Part shown: in pieces, positions 51,041-58,950 of the stretch
How positions within the stretch are numbered: the first letter of the stretch is position 1
Layout of the letters: the number at the start of each line of letters is the position of its first letter
Origin: Pseudomonas poae
GTDB lineage: Bacteria; Pseudomonadota; Gammaproteobacteria; Pseudomonadales; Pseudomonadaceae
Assembly (NCBI GenBank): GCA_028869255.1
Contig: CP110972.1
Span: forward strand, 2,919,001 to 2,983,000
Direction of reading: 5' to 3'
Length of the DNA stretch: 64,000 bases
Program-made: the position numbers and the translations under genes
Notes under the pieces: generated by a model
The model's input: only the letters and a program-made list of their open reading frames with translations
The model's database searches: none
Told to the model about the DNA's origin: nothing

Positions 51041-52021
51041 CTACCCCGGCAAATTGGGGTTACGTTGTAGCACCTTGTCCAGGATCCGATCGGTCTTCAA
51101 CGCTTCGATGCCCAGCGACGGATGCTCGGCCTCGCCACGAATGTGCGCGTTCATCGCCAACACGTGGTGCCACTGGATATGGGCGTGGCAAGGCACTTCC
51201 AGCACTTCGTTGACCTCACCTTCGAGACGCAGCGGCTGGTCTTCGAACACCGAGAACTGAATGCGCCCGCGGCTGCCGATCAACTCGACCAGATCCTCGC
51301 GACGGTCCGCGACAAAGTTCCAGCAGCCCATGCCCAGCGCGCCCGAGCTGAAGGTCCAGCAGGCCGTCACCGCATCTTCGGCTGCGTAGCCTCCGGCCTG
51401 GCGTGCGGTAAAACCCGAGACTTCGACGATATCCCCGACCAGGAACTGGAACAGGTCAAAGCCGTGGCTGGCCAGGTCGGCAAAGTACCCGCCACCGGCG
51501 ATCAGCGGGTCGGTGCGCCAGTTAGTGGCGCTGGCATCCTCGGCGCCCGGGGGCTTGCACAGGGTCCAGGTCAGGTGGCGCAACGCGCCGATGCGCCCGT
51601 CTTGCAGCCAGTCGCGCACTTGCTGGAAGCGCGGCAGCGAGCGCCGGTAATAGGCGACAAACAGGTGCAGCCCGGCTCGCTCGAAAGTGCGCTGCATCAA
51701 GGCACTCTGCTCGGCGTTCAGCGCCATCGGCTTTTCGACGCAGCAATGCTTGCCGGCCGCCGCGACCATCAGGCTGTATTCGAGGTGGCTGTCAGGCGGC
51801 GTGGCGATGTACACCGCATCCACCTCGGGGTCGTCGATCAGTGCCTGGGCGTCGGTATAGAACCGACCAATGCAATGGCGTGCCGCATAATCGCGCACGG
51901 CTTCTTCGCGTCGCCCCATCACGGCCACCAGCGCCGAACCTGGCGCTTTGTAGAAGGCGGGTCCACTCTTCAGTTCAGTGACACTGCCACAGCCGATCAT
52001 GCCCCAACGTACGGTGCTCAT
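51041..52021 (-). CDS. Gfo/Idh/MocA family oxidoreductase
   Basis: A 326-residue NAD(P)-dependent dehydrogenase. The N-terminal Rossmann fold begins RWGMIGCGSVTELKSGPAFYK, followed by VDAVYIATPPDSHLEYSLMVAAAGKHCCVEKPMAL with the EKP motif of the family. The family oxidises sugars, inositols or related alcohols; the substrate is not evident. It lies upstream of, and on the same strand as, RNase T2 (37-nt gap). Confidence 0.87.
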   Translation of the reverse strand: MSTVRWGMIGCGSVTELKSGPAFYKAPGSALVAVMGRREEAVRDYAARHCIGRFYTDAQALIDDPEVDAVYIATPPDSHLEYSLMVAAAGKHCCVEKPMALNAEQSALMQRTFERAGLHLFVAYYRRSLPRFQQVRDWLQDGRIGALRHLTWTLCKPPGAEDASATNWRTDPLIAGGGYFADLASHGFDLFQFLVGDIVEVSGFTARQAGGYAAEDAVTACWTFSSGALGMGCWNFVADRREDLVELIGSRGRIQFSVFEDQPLRLEGEVNEVLEVPCHAHIQWHHVLAMNAHIRGEAEHPSLGIEALKTDRILDKVLQRNPNLPG

Positions 52022-52148
52022 CAGTTTTCCTCGTCCGTTTTCATCAAGCGGGCAGTATCCACATACCTACCCCGGCACGCCACACCCACCTAGCATGACA
52101 ATTGCATTACACTTTTATGACAATCATCCCGCTGCGGAGGCACAGACG

Positions 52149-52511
52149 ATGAAAATACGCGCAACGGTCATTTGCGAACACGAGGGGCATATTCTCTTCG
52201 TGCGCAAGGCCAGATCAAAATGGGCTTTGCCGGGCGGCAAGGTCGAGCGGGACGAGCGGCCGGTCGGCGCGGCAGAACGCGAGCTGGAAGAAGAAACCGG
52301 GTTGAACGTGGACGGGTTGCTCTACTTGCAGGAGCTTAAGGCCCGCGACACCGTGCACCATGTGTTCGAAGCGTCGGTGGTGAACATCGCCGATGCAAAA
52401 CCTTGCAATGAAATAATCGATTGCCAGTGGCACCCCTATCGCGCCATGGACGACCTGGACACCACCGACACTACCCGTCACATCGTCAAATCCTTCCTAC
52501 GTCGCCTGTAG
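52149..52511 (+). CDS. Nudix hydrolase
   Basis: A 120-residue Nudix protein that would hydrolyse a nucleoside diphosphate linked to another moiety. The Nudix box GGKVERDE...RELEEETGL (Gx5Ex7REUxEExGU) is complete at about residues 31-55. ATG 52149 starts MKIRATVICEHEGHILFVRK. Its 3' end overlaps the convergent solute-binding protein gene by 15 nt. Substrate unknown. Confidence 0.88.
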   Translation: MKIRATVICEHEGHILFVRKARSKWALPGGKVERDERPVGAAERELEEETGLNVDGLLYLQELKARDTVHHVFEASVVNIADAKPCNEIIDCQWHPYRAMDDLDTTDTTRHIVKSFLRRL

Positions 52512-53209
52512 TTCAGCACTTTGGCCGCTGGCCAACAGACCGCGCTTGACCACGCCATTCTCTTTCTGCCGTTCGACAAAGGATTTGACGAACGCGGCAG
52601 CGGCTGCGTGCGCCACCGGTACTGCCATGGCTTGGCGAATGGTCATGAAGTCGTCCTCCACCAGGCGCCATTGATCAGAAACCCGGGTTTGCAGGAAATC
52701 CCGCACGCCCGCCGCCGCATCCAGGCCCTGCTCGGCAAACCAGTCCACCGCGGCGGCTGAGGTGGGCGCGCGCACCAGTTCGGCGTGCTGCAGCGTGCGG
52801 CTCAGGTACAGGTCGTAGGCCGCGCCCTGACCAACGGCAATGCGCCGGCCCGGTGCGTCCATCTGCGCTACTTGGCTCAGTGCCGAATCACCGCGCACCA
52901 GATACGTGCCCTTGATGGCCACGTAAGGCGCACTGAAGGCAATTTCCTCTTCGCGCACCGGCTCGATCGCCAGGAACGCCACGCGCCACACGTCATCGGC
53001 CAAGGCAGCAAAGACCTTGCCCGCCGCCTCAAAGGTGATCAGCTCCAGGCCCACCCCCAATTCCTCGGCCAACGCCTTGGCCAATACCACCGAAACACCC
53101 TGAGGCTCGCCCCCGCACCGCGTTGCGCCAGCACCGGGTTACCCAGATTGATGGCGGCGCGCAGCACCCCATCGGGGGCCAACTGTTGCAGTACCTTGGG
53201 GTCAATCAT
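52497..53209 (-). pseudogene. solute-binding protein family 3-like, split by a 1-base frameshift near the N-terminus
   Basis: A protein resembling amino-acid ABC transporter binding proteins (family 3) but without a signal peptide. From ATG 53209 it reads MIDPKVLQQLAPDGVLRAAINLGNPVLAQRGAG and loses phase at a run of five C (53110-53114, plus strand). The rest (GVSVVLAKALAEELGVGLELITFEAAGKV...) continues in the other frame to 52497. Adding one base restores 237 residues. The missing leader suggests a cytoplasmic role or an enzyme relative rather than a transporter part. No permease or ATPase genes adjoin it. Confidence 0.78.
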
Positions 53210-53464
53210 CGAGCGCTCCTAGACGAATTCATTGCACGGTTTTGCGAATCACAAACGGCGGTACGCCGCCGTGTTCAAGGTACCCAAGCGCTTGCAGTGA
53301 GTCGAGTAGTGAGTGTTTGAAGGGAATCGCGTGAGCGTCGCCCGCACCCAGTGCTGGTGGGGGCAGGTTGTGGTGAGCGGGCAAGCCCGCTCAACCGATA
53401 AACGTTTGAGAATCCGCCCGGTCGCACCACCGAGGCGCCTGCATCGCAGCGGTGCGGCGATCCG
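53210..53464. other. intergenic region with one short hairpin
   Basis: About 255 nt upstream of the solute-binding protein gene. It holds GAGCGGGC-AA-GCCCGCTC, a perfect 8-bp hairpin (53375-53392) that looks like a compressed REP pair. I see no credible gene; short open frames here lack Shine-Dalgarno sites. Confidence 0.5.
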
Positions 53465-53697
53465 ACAAGCCAGCTCCCACAGAAAAGCCCACTGCATACG
53501 CCGAGCCGCTCTTGATCTACACCACTCAGGTCGGCTACTAGGCCGCCGTGCTCTGCTTTTGATCTTGATCTTGATCTGAGGCGCCCCGTCAACCACGCTG
53601 GCCGCACGCCGAGCCTAAGCGAGGTGCCGAGTGGTGGGGCAAGAGCCCTTTGGTTACTTTGGGGCTTTTCCAAAGTGACCCGCCGTAAGGGCGGAAC
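53465..53697. repeat. truncated copy of the large palindromic repeat
   Basis: Begins with a REP arm (CAAGCCAGCTCCCACAGAAA) and then follows 16527-16856 closely, including CTCTTGATC, ACCACTCAGGTCGGCTAC and the terminal CCAAAGTGACCCGC...GCGGAACC. It lacks the ~85-nt inner hairpin and has no second arm, so it is a half element with an internal deletion. Confidence 0.8.
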
Positions 53698-53709
53698 CAT
53701 AACCCGCCG

Positions 53710-54222
53710 TTACCCCAAAAACGGATATACCCCCGCCCCCTCAACCTCAAGACCGCGGCTTCCCCCCACTACCCTGGCCTGCCCCCGCAAATACAACGCC
53801 TCCACCAACTTCTGCCGCTCCCCCTGCGGCAGCCCACTGGCAAACTGCGCCAACGTCGCATCCACCAACGCCCTGAGCGCCGCATCAGCCTCACGCGCCT
53901 TGGCCAACTGCGCCACCAACACCTCACGATCCAATGTCGGCGCCTCCAACTGCTTGATCACCCCCATGCGCGCCTCACGCCCCGCCATGATCAGCGGCTG
54001 ACTGTCAGCACTGTTATGCCGCAACAATTGGCGCAACTCACGGCGCCGTTCCGGCGGCAACCTGACCATCGCCTGGCGCAACCCATGCTGGTTAACCACC
54101 CCCTCAGCCGGCTTGGCGCCGATGGCCATCCAGTGATAAAGCCCACCGCCCACCCCGCCGATCAAAAATACATTGAGCAGGATCGAAACAAACAACCACG
54201 GTTTCAAGGATCTGGCGGTCAT
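53710..54222 (-). CDS. periplasmic heavy-metal-sensor-like protein (CnrX/ZraP class)
   Basis: A 170-residue protein with an uncleaved N-terminal membrane anchor (about residues 9-31, WLFVSILLNVFLIGGVGGGLYHW) and a long helical periplasmic part with MVRLPPERRRELRQLLRHN and later repeats typical of metal-resistance/CpxP-like sensors. It overlaps the anti-sigma-like gene by 4 nt (ATGA). With that gene and the sigma factor it forms a CnrYXH-like signalling cluster. Metal-ligand residues are few, so the signal may be envelope stress rather than metal. Confidence 0.72.
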   Translation of the reverse strand: MTARSLKPWLFVSILLNVFLIGGVGGGLYHWMAIGAKPAEGVVNQHGLRQAMVRLPPERRRELRQLLRHNSADSQPLIMAGREARMGVIKQLEAPTLDREVLVAQLAKAREADAALRALVDATLAQFASGLPQGERQKLVEALYLRGQARVVGGSRGLEVEGAGVYPFLG

Positions 54223-54644
54223 TGTTCGGCTTCCTCGGCATTGACGGTAAAGACGACTTCCGCATCGCCCTGGTCGAAGACACTCGGCAGCACTTCAGAT
54301 GACAACATCGGCAGCGGCACGCTCATGGAAGCCACCAGCATCCCCGTGACGATGCCGGCAATGCCCACGCCCACCAGGCCCGCAGGCGATAACCAACCGG
54401 CATAGCGTGACCAGAACGAGCGTGGCGCCGATTGGCGTATCTCCCGGATCAAGGCCGGGTCCGCGAACGCGGGGGCATGGCTGTCCAACCGGCGGTCGAG
54501 CCAGCGCGCCTGGTGCACGGCGTCAAGGGCGTTAACATCACCGCTGTCGAGCAACGCCTGGGCGGCGACCTGTTCAGCCGCAGGCCAGCGATGCAGGTCG
54601 GCTCCGTAGGCGTCGGCCAGGTAAACAAAGCGTTCGGGTGTCAT
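54219..54644 (-). CDS. probable anti-sigma factor, single-pass membrane protein
   Basis: A 141-residue protein (MTPERFVYLADAYGADLHRWP...) with a cytoplasmic N-terminal part, one transmembrane helix (about residues 86-107, LSPAGLVGVGIAGIVTGMLVASM) and a short periplasmic tail. Position between an ECF sigma factor and a periplasmic sensor makes an anti-sigma role likely; no zinc motif is seen. ATG 54644 follows AAGGGGAAATC. The frame opens 14 residues earlier, inside the sigma gene. Confidence 0.7.
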   Translation of the reverse strand: MTPERFVYLADAYGADLHRWPAAEQVAAQALLDSGDVNALDAVHQARWLDRRLDSHAPAFADPALIREIRQSAPRSFWSRYAGWLSPAGLVGVGIAGIVTGMLVASMSVPLPMLSSEVLPSVFDQGDAEVVFTVNAEEAEQ

Positions 54645-55239
54645 GATTTCCCCTTCCCGGGCGGGCAAGCCCGGGTGTGTCGGCAAGTTGGCTGCGCAAC
54701 TGGCGTCGGGCCCGCGACAGCAGGCTCTCCAGTGCCTCGACGCTGATATTCATCAGGGCCGCGGCGTCGATATTCGACAGTTCCTGGTAATACTGCAGCA
54801 CGACGGCTTCGCGCTGGCGTTCCGGCAAGGCCGCCAACGCAGCGGCCATGCGTGCGCTGCGGTCCAGGGTTTCGAGCTGTTCATCCGGTGACGGCGCACT
54901 GTCTACCAGCTCCAGCGCGTGCTCATCGCTCAACGGGCGCTCCTTGCGCCGTCGCAGGCGGTCATGACACAGGTTGAGCGCGACCCGGTGCAGCCAGGTG
55001 TCGAAGCGTGCCTCGCCGCTGCGCCAGTTGGCCGCCTGGCGCCAGATACGCAGGAAGCTCTCCTGGGCCACATCTTTGGCCTCGTCGGCATCGCCCAGGA
55101 TCCGACTGGCGAGCGCCAGCAAACGCGGCAGTTTGCGCGTCACCATTTCGTTGACGGCGGCAGGTTCGTTATTGCCGATACGCGCCAGCAGTTCAACGTC
55201 CGGATCGGTGTCTTTCAATCGGCTGATTCTCAGGGCCAA
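54574..55239 (-). CDS. ECF-type RNA polymerase sigma factor
   Basis: A 221-residue sigma-70 family factor of the ECF group: region 2 (LASRILGDADEAKDVAQESFLRIW, then FDTWLHRVALNLCHDRLRR) and region 4 (LPERQREAVVLQYYQELSNIDAAALMNISVEALESLLSRARRQLR). The start is TTG 55239, since there is no ATG in the first region. The last ~30 residues (after LADTPG) overlap the anti-sigma gene by 71 nt and look unlike a sigma tail. A small indel in ACACA near 54680 would end the protein with an ATGA overlap, so the C-terminus is uncertain. Confidence 0.82.
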   Translation of the reverse strand: MALRISRLKDTDPDVELLARIGNNEPAAVNEMVTRKLPRLLALASRILGDADEAKDVAQESFLRIWRQAANWRSGEARFDTWLHRVALNLCHDRLRRRKERPLSDEHALELVDSAPSPDEQLETLDRSARMAAALAALPERQREAVVLQYYQELSNIDAAALMNISVEALESLLSRARRQLRSQLADTPGLARPGRGNHDTRTLCLPGRRLRSRPASLACG

Positions 55240-55250
55240 GGGTCAGGTGT

Positions 55251-55562
55251 TCAACGGATCCAATGCCCTTCGCGCCAATACCAGTTCGGGCCATGCGCTT
55301 CCCAATGGCCCGGCTCCCAACGTGCATTGCGCATCACCGGCTGCCAGTGGCCAGGCACCCAGCCGTAGCCGCGCCCTTCCCAACGCCAGTGCCCACGGTC
55401 CCAGGCGTAACCGGGGCGCTCGACGGGGATCACCTCCACACGCTGCGGCGGCGGTGCCTGCTGGATGATGATTTCGCTCTGGGCAAACGTCGGGGTGCTG
55501 ATAAACGCGGCAAGGGCCAGCGGAGCAAGCAAGGCAAAACGCAAATTGGCCAGGGGTCTCAT
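55251..55562 (-). CDS. YXWGXW-repeat secreted protein
   Basis: A 103-residue secreted protein with a signal peptide (ALLAPLALAAFISTPTFA, cut about residue 28) and Trp/Gly/His-rich repeats of the YXWGXW kind: PGYAWDRGHWRWEG, GYGWVPGHWQPV, ARWEPGHW, NWYWREGHW. Function unknown. ATG 55562 follows GAAGGAG. It lies 11 nt upstream of the sigma factor gene on the same strand, so it may be the first gene of the sigma operon and could report on the envelope. Confidence 0.78.
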   Translation of the reverse strand: MRPLANLRFALLAPLALAAFISTPTFAQSEIIIQQAPPPQRVEVIPVERPGYAWDRGHWRWEGRGYGWVPGHWQPVMRNARWEPGHWEAHGPNWYWREGHWIR

Positions 55563-55626
55563 GGCAACTCCTTCATGCAACGAGCGAAAGTGCAGGTTGC
55601 TGATGGGTTGAACGGCGGGAGTGGAA

Positions 55627-55732
55627 AAATCCGTCGCGGGCGGCGCAGTTTTTTTTGGGCAGGGCTCGAGCGCAGTATTGCTCAGGGGATGGCGGGGTTT
55701 GATGAAATGTTTGAAAGCTTCGCGACGGATTT
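55627..55732. repeat. 12-bp perfect inverted repeat in the divergent regulatory region
   Basis: AAATCCGTCGCG (55627-55638) and its exact inverse CGCGACGGATTT (55721-55732) enclose 82 nt that include eight consecutive T. The region lies between the YXWGXW gene and the divergent small lipoprotein gene. It could be an operator pair or an RNA stem. Confidence 0.45.
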
Positions 55733-55785
55733 ACCTAGGCGCCGACGTTGAAGGATTAACGCAGGTAAACCCAAGAGGAAACACC

Positions 55786-55926
55786 ATGTACCGTCGTCTT
55801 ACCATGCTGGTTGCCGCCTTGCTGATCGTCAGCCTCAGCGGCTGCGTGATCCTGCCGGAGCACCGCCATTGCTGCTGGCGCTATTACGGCGCGCTCGACA
55901 CGCCAACCCACTCCGTGAACAGCTAA
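55786..55926 (+). CDS. 46-residue putative lipoprotein
   Basis: A tiny protein, MYRRLTMLVAALLIVSLSGC, with a lipobox LSGC placing the modified cysteine at residue 20, followed by VILPEHRHCCWRYYGALDTPTHSVNS. It is too short for most gene finders but has AAGAGGAA upstream and a clear lipoprotein signal. Function unknown. Its stop overlaps the stop of the convergent DUF1652 gene by 4 nt. Confidence 0.7.
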   Translation: MYRRLTMLVAALLIVSLSGCVILPEHRHCCWRYYGALDTPTHSVNS

Positions 55927-56171
55927 CCAACTGCCGCAAAGCCACGGCGCCCGGCCTTGAGTTCGGTGCGCAGTTCGCCGATCAGGTTTGAGATGGAACG
56001 GATGCTGTCCAAACCTTCGGGGGACACGCAGGTCAGCAGCAGGTCGACACGCCCGGACACCGGCTCGAATACACTGATGCGCAACGAGCCATCACTGTTT
56101 ACGGTGCAGTCGCAAGAAAGTGGCAGGAAGCCCGAGGCCATGATGCGGTTGAATTCGACGATGGAAATCAT
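55923..56171 (-). CDS. DUF1652 family protein
   Basis: An 82-residue protein of the DUF1652 family, found mainly in pseudomonads: MISIVEFNRIMASGFLPLSCDCTVNSDGSLRISVFEP and LLLTCVSPEGLDSIRSISNLIGELRTEL. Role unknown. It is probably cytosolic. ATG 56171 is the family start; an in-frame start at 56255 would add 28 unlike residues. Confidence 0.75.
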   Translation of the reverse strand: MISIVEFNRIMASGFLPLSCDCTVNSDGSLRISVFEPVSGRVDLLLTCVSPEGLDSIRSISNLIGELRTELKAGRRGFAAVG

Positions 56172-56417
56172 GAAAAGCCCCCTGCCCTGGGCCCCACCCG
56201 GTGGTTGTAATGGGGACAGCGTAGATGAGGTTTTGCGCGGTATCGAACTATTCATACGAAGTGTTAACCCTGCCTCATTTCATTCCAAAAACGCCGATCC
56301 ACTGACGCCAGAAAACCCGCTTCACGACCTCTCGTCTGCTGCCCAGGCTGGTGCTTGACTCACGGCGCCGATCACAAGAGGCTCTTGGCTTTTGGCCACT
56401 ACCCCGAGCACATCAGC

Positions 56418-57362
56418 ATGAGCATCGCCCCTCCGAGCCAACCCGACAGTGACGTGTACAAAACGCTGCTGGAGTCGACCAAGGCCATCCCCTGGCGCAT
56501 CGACTGGCAGACCATGACCTTCAGCTATATCGGCCCGCAGATCGAGACGTTGCTTGGCTGGACCCCGCAAAGCTGGATCAGCGTCGACGACTGGGTCGAG
56601 CGCATGCACCCGGATGACCGTGAATACGTGGTGAATTTCTGCGTGTCGCAATCGCGGGCCGGGGTCGACCACGAGGCCGATTACCGGGCGCTGACGGTGA
56701 ATGGCGACTACGTGTGGATTCGCGACGTGGTGCATGTGGTGCGCAAGGAGGGCGAGGTCGAGGCGCTGATTGGTTTTATGTTCGATATCAGCGAACGCAA
56801 AAAGACCGAAGAGCACTTGGTGCGCCTGCAGAAGCAACTTGAGGAATATTCCTACCGGGACGGCCTGACCGGCATCGCCAACCGGCGCATGTTCGACACC
56901 GTGCTGGAGCGCGAATGGGCCAGTGCCCAGCGCAGCCAGTTACCGCTGTCGCTGATCATCCTGGATATCGATTTTTTCAAGCAGTACAACGACCACTACG
57001 GGCATATCAAGGGCGACGAATGCTTGCGTCAGGTAGCGCGCACCCTGTCACAGGCGGCCAACCGGCCACGGGATTTCATCGCACGGATCGGTGGTGAAGA
57101 GTTCGTGTGGTTGCTGCCGGAAACCGATGCGGCATCCGCCAGGCAAGTGGCCGGGCGCTGCCTGCACCTGATCCGCCAACAGCAGATCGAGCATGGCTTT
57201 TCGGCGGTGTCGAACCTGCTGACTTTGAGCTTGGGCGTCGGTACCCGGCTGGTCAGCCTCGACAGCCCGATGCTGGGTTTTGTCGAGGAAGTCGACAAGT
57301 TGCTGTACCAGGCCAAACGCAATGGGCGGATGCGCGCAGAGTTTGCCGAGAATCAAGTTTGA
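56418..57362 (+). CDS. diguanylate cyclase with PAS sensor domain
   Basis: A 314-residue cytosolic protein: an N-terminal PAS fold (about residues 15-135, FSYIGPQIETLLGWTPQSWISVDDWVERMHPDDRE) and a C-terminal GGDEF domain (about 150-310, YRDGLTGIANRRMFD). The active site reads GGEEF at residues 225-229, so it should make cyclic-di-GMP from GTP. An RxxD motif (RPRD) lies five residues upstream, the product-inhibition I-site. ATG 56418 is chosen; the frame opens at 56355. It likely affects motility or biofilm. Confidence 0.88.
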   Translation: MSIAPPSQPDSDVYKTLLESTKAIPWRIDWQTMTFSYIGPQIETLLGWTPQSWISVDDWVERMHPDDREYVVNFCVSQSRAGVDHEADYRALTVNGDYVWIRDVVHVVRKEGEVEALIGFMFDISERKKTEEHLVRLQKQLEEYSYRDGLTGIANRRMFDTVLEREWASAQRSQLPLSLIILDIDFFKQYNDHYGHIKGDECLRQVARTLSQAANRPRDFIARIGGEEFVWLLPETDAASARQVAGRCLHLIRQQQIEHGFSAVSNLLTLSLGVGTRLVSLDSPMLGFVEEVDKLLYQAKRNGRMRAEFAENQV

Positions 57363-57383
57363 CGCCGGGGTCAAATCGCAGGC

Positions 57384-57421
57384 AAAAAAAATCCCAAGTA
57401 GCTGATGGAAACTTGGGATTT
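57384..57421. terminator. rho-independent terminator downstream of the diguanylate cyclase gene
   Basis: AAATCCCAAGT / ACTTGGGATTT, a perfect 11-bp stem with an 11-nt loop. Eight A precede it on the plus strand, so it has its T-run on the minus strand and acts best there; on the plus strand it still forms the stem. Confidence 0.75.
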
Positions 57422-57627
57422 AAAAATGCATAAACCGTGGGAGGTGAACGCCCGGCTATAGTAACGATTGTAAAAAGCTGTAACAAGAATATTTTAATCC
57501 TTTCGTCGGATTAAAAGCGGTGTAAGTCATTCAATAACCACACATTTTTAAAGGTAGTCGGCGCTATAAGTGCCACTTTTTGGTGCAACTACCGGCTGTA
57601 TATCACCGTATAAAGAAAGGTTATCGG
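57422..57627. other. AT-rich intergenic region with a hairpin
   Basis: About 200 nt of low-GC DNA. It holds a stem TTTAATCC/GGATTAAA (57494-57515) and no frame with a start and Shine-Dalgarno longer than about 11 codons. A small RNA is possible but not supported further. Confidence 0.4.
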
Positions 57628-57888
57628 TTACTGCGGCGCGGCACTGTTTGCTGACTGTTCAATCAACTGTTTGCAGCTATCGCGAAGTTCAACCCCACTG
57701 GGTGTGGCCGCACTGGCGACTCGCTCAACTTGCCGACAGAGTGCCAATCGCTCGGCAGCCTCCTCCCGCTGGCGATCCGCCTTGGCGTTGATCTGCACGA
57801 AATAGCCTCCCAGCACTACTGCCACGCACAGCACGCCGACCGCGAAATAGCGCAGGCTGTTGGGCGATGGATCGTCTGGCGGGTGCAT
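57628..57888 (-). CDS. hypothetical single-pass membrane protein
   Basis: An 86-residue protein: MHPPDDPSPNSLRYFAVGVLCVAVVLGGYFVQINAK with one helix (about residues 14-31), then a charged periplasmic part with two cysteines (LCRQVERVASAATPSGVELRDSCKQLI). No family recognised. ATG 57888 is preferred; an in-frame ATG at 57939 adds 17 residues. Confidence 0.55.
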   Translation of the reverse strand: MHPPDDPSPNSLRYFAVGVLCVAVVLGGYFVQINAKADRQREEAAERLALCRQVERVASAATPSGVELRDSCKQLIEQSANSAAPQ

Positions 57889-58005
57889 GATTGTGGAGCG
57901 CTCTGCTCTATCTGCGTCGAAGCGCGCAATTGTATGCAAATAGAAACACAGTGATTGTCGTGGATTTGTAAAACACGTTCTCTGCAGCAGCGACCAGGCT
58001 CGCGC

Positions 58006-58914
58006 CTACAGCGCTTGCGTGTGTTGTTGCCGGCGAAACTGCCCCGGTGCCAACCCGTGGGCCTTGCGAAAACACCGCGAAAAATACGCCTCATCGGTAA
58101 ACCCGCAACGGTGGGCGATGGCGCCGATCATCTGTGTACCGTTAAGCAACAAGGTGCGCGCCAGTTGCATACGGCGGTCGAGCACCAGTTGCGAAAACGG
58201 CTTGCCGGTTTCCTTGCGCAGCAGGTGGGTCAGGTAGTTGGGGGACAGGAAGGCGGCGGCGGCCGTATCCGTCAGGCTAAGGCTCGGGTCATGCAGGTGC
58301 TCGCGGATATGCGCCTGCACCCGCGCCAGGGCATCCTTGCGCCCACGCCGGGTGGCATTGCTGGCGGCAAACGCCTGCAACGGCTCGGCGTATTGCTCGC
58401 AGACCAGGCCGATCAGTTGAAACAGGTAGCCCTTGAGGCGCTCGCGGGCGCCGAAGGTGCGATGGGCATCGAGCTCGCGCATATGCGCAAGCCAGGTTTT
58501 CAGCGCGTCAAAGGCCGCGTCATCGAGGATGAAATCCAACTGTTCCTGAAAGCGAAACGGCGAGAGTTCCGGCGCCTGGCCGATGGGAATGTCTTCCAGG
58601 TCCAGCGGGTCGCAGGTCAGTTGCGGCAGGAAAAACGCCTGGCTGAAGTTGATCAGCATGAATTCGCCGTCCTCGGGATGGGGAATCACATGCAGTCGGT
58701 GGGGCAGGATGAACGCCAGCGCCTTGCGCGGAAACGGCCGCACCGCACCGCCGATATGCTGCACGGTGTCGCCGCCGAGGTTGATCTGGATCTGGAAATA
58801 CTCATGCCGATGGGGGCTGGTCAGCGCCGCCCTGCCGCGTTTGTCGCGGATATAGAAGTCGGGGCGGTCGCTGCGTTGTTCCATGCCATAAGTGGTGACG
58901 CGGGTGCCTGGCAT
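58006..58914 (-). CDS. AraC family transcriptional regulator
   Basis: A 302-residue regulator with an N-terminal cupin domain (SPHRHEYFQIQINLGGDTVQHIGG, ILPHRLHVIPHPEDGEFMLINF) and a C-terminal AraC HTH pair (LSLTDTAAAAFLSPNYLTHLLRKETG and IGAIAHRCGFTDEAYFSRCFRKAHG). ATG 58914 follows GAGAGA; an internal ATG at 58884 is possible. It lies 36 nt downstream of the FAH-family gene on the same strand, so it may be the last gene of abrB-FAH-araC. Confidence 0.87.
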   Translation of the reverse strand: MPGTRVTTYGMEQRSDRPDFYIRDKRGRAALTSPHRHEYFQIQINLGGDTVQHIGGAVRPFPRKALAFILPHRLHVIPHPEDGEFMLINFSQAFFLPQLTCDPLDLEDIPIGQAPELSPFRFQEQLDFILDDAAFDALKTWLAHMRELDAHRTFGARERLKGYLFQLIGLVCEQYAEPLQAFAASNATRRGRKDALARVQAHIREHLHDPSLSLTDTAAAAFLSPNYLTHLLRKETGKPFSQLVLDRRMQLARTLLLNGTQMIGAIAHRCGFTDEAYFSRCFRKAHGLAPGQFRRQQHTQAL

Positions 58915-58950
58915 AACGGTCTCTCGGGTGGCCTGGGCACCACTGTAGCC

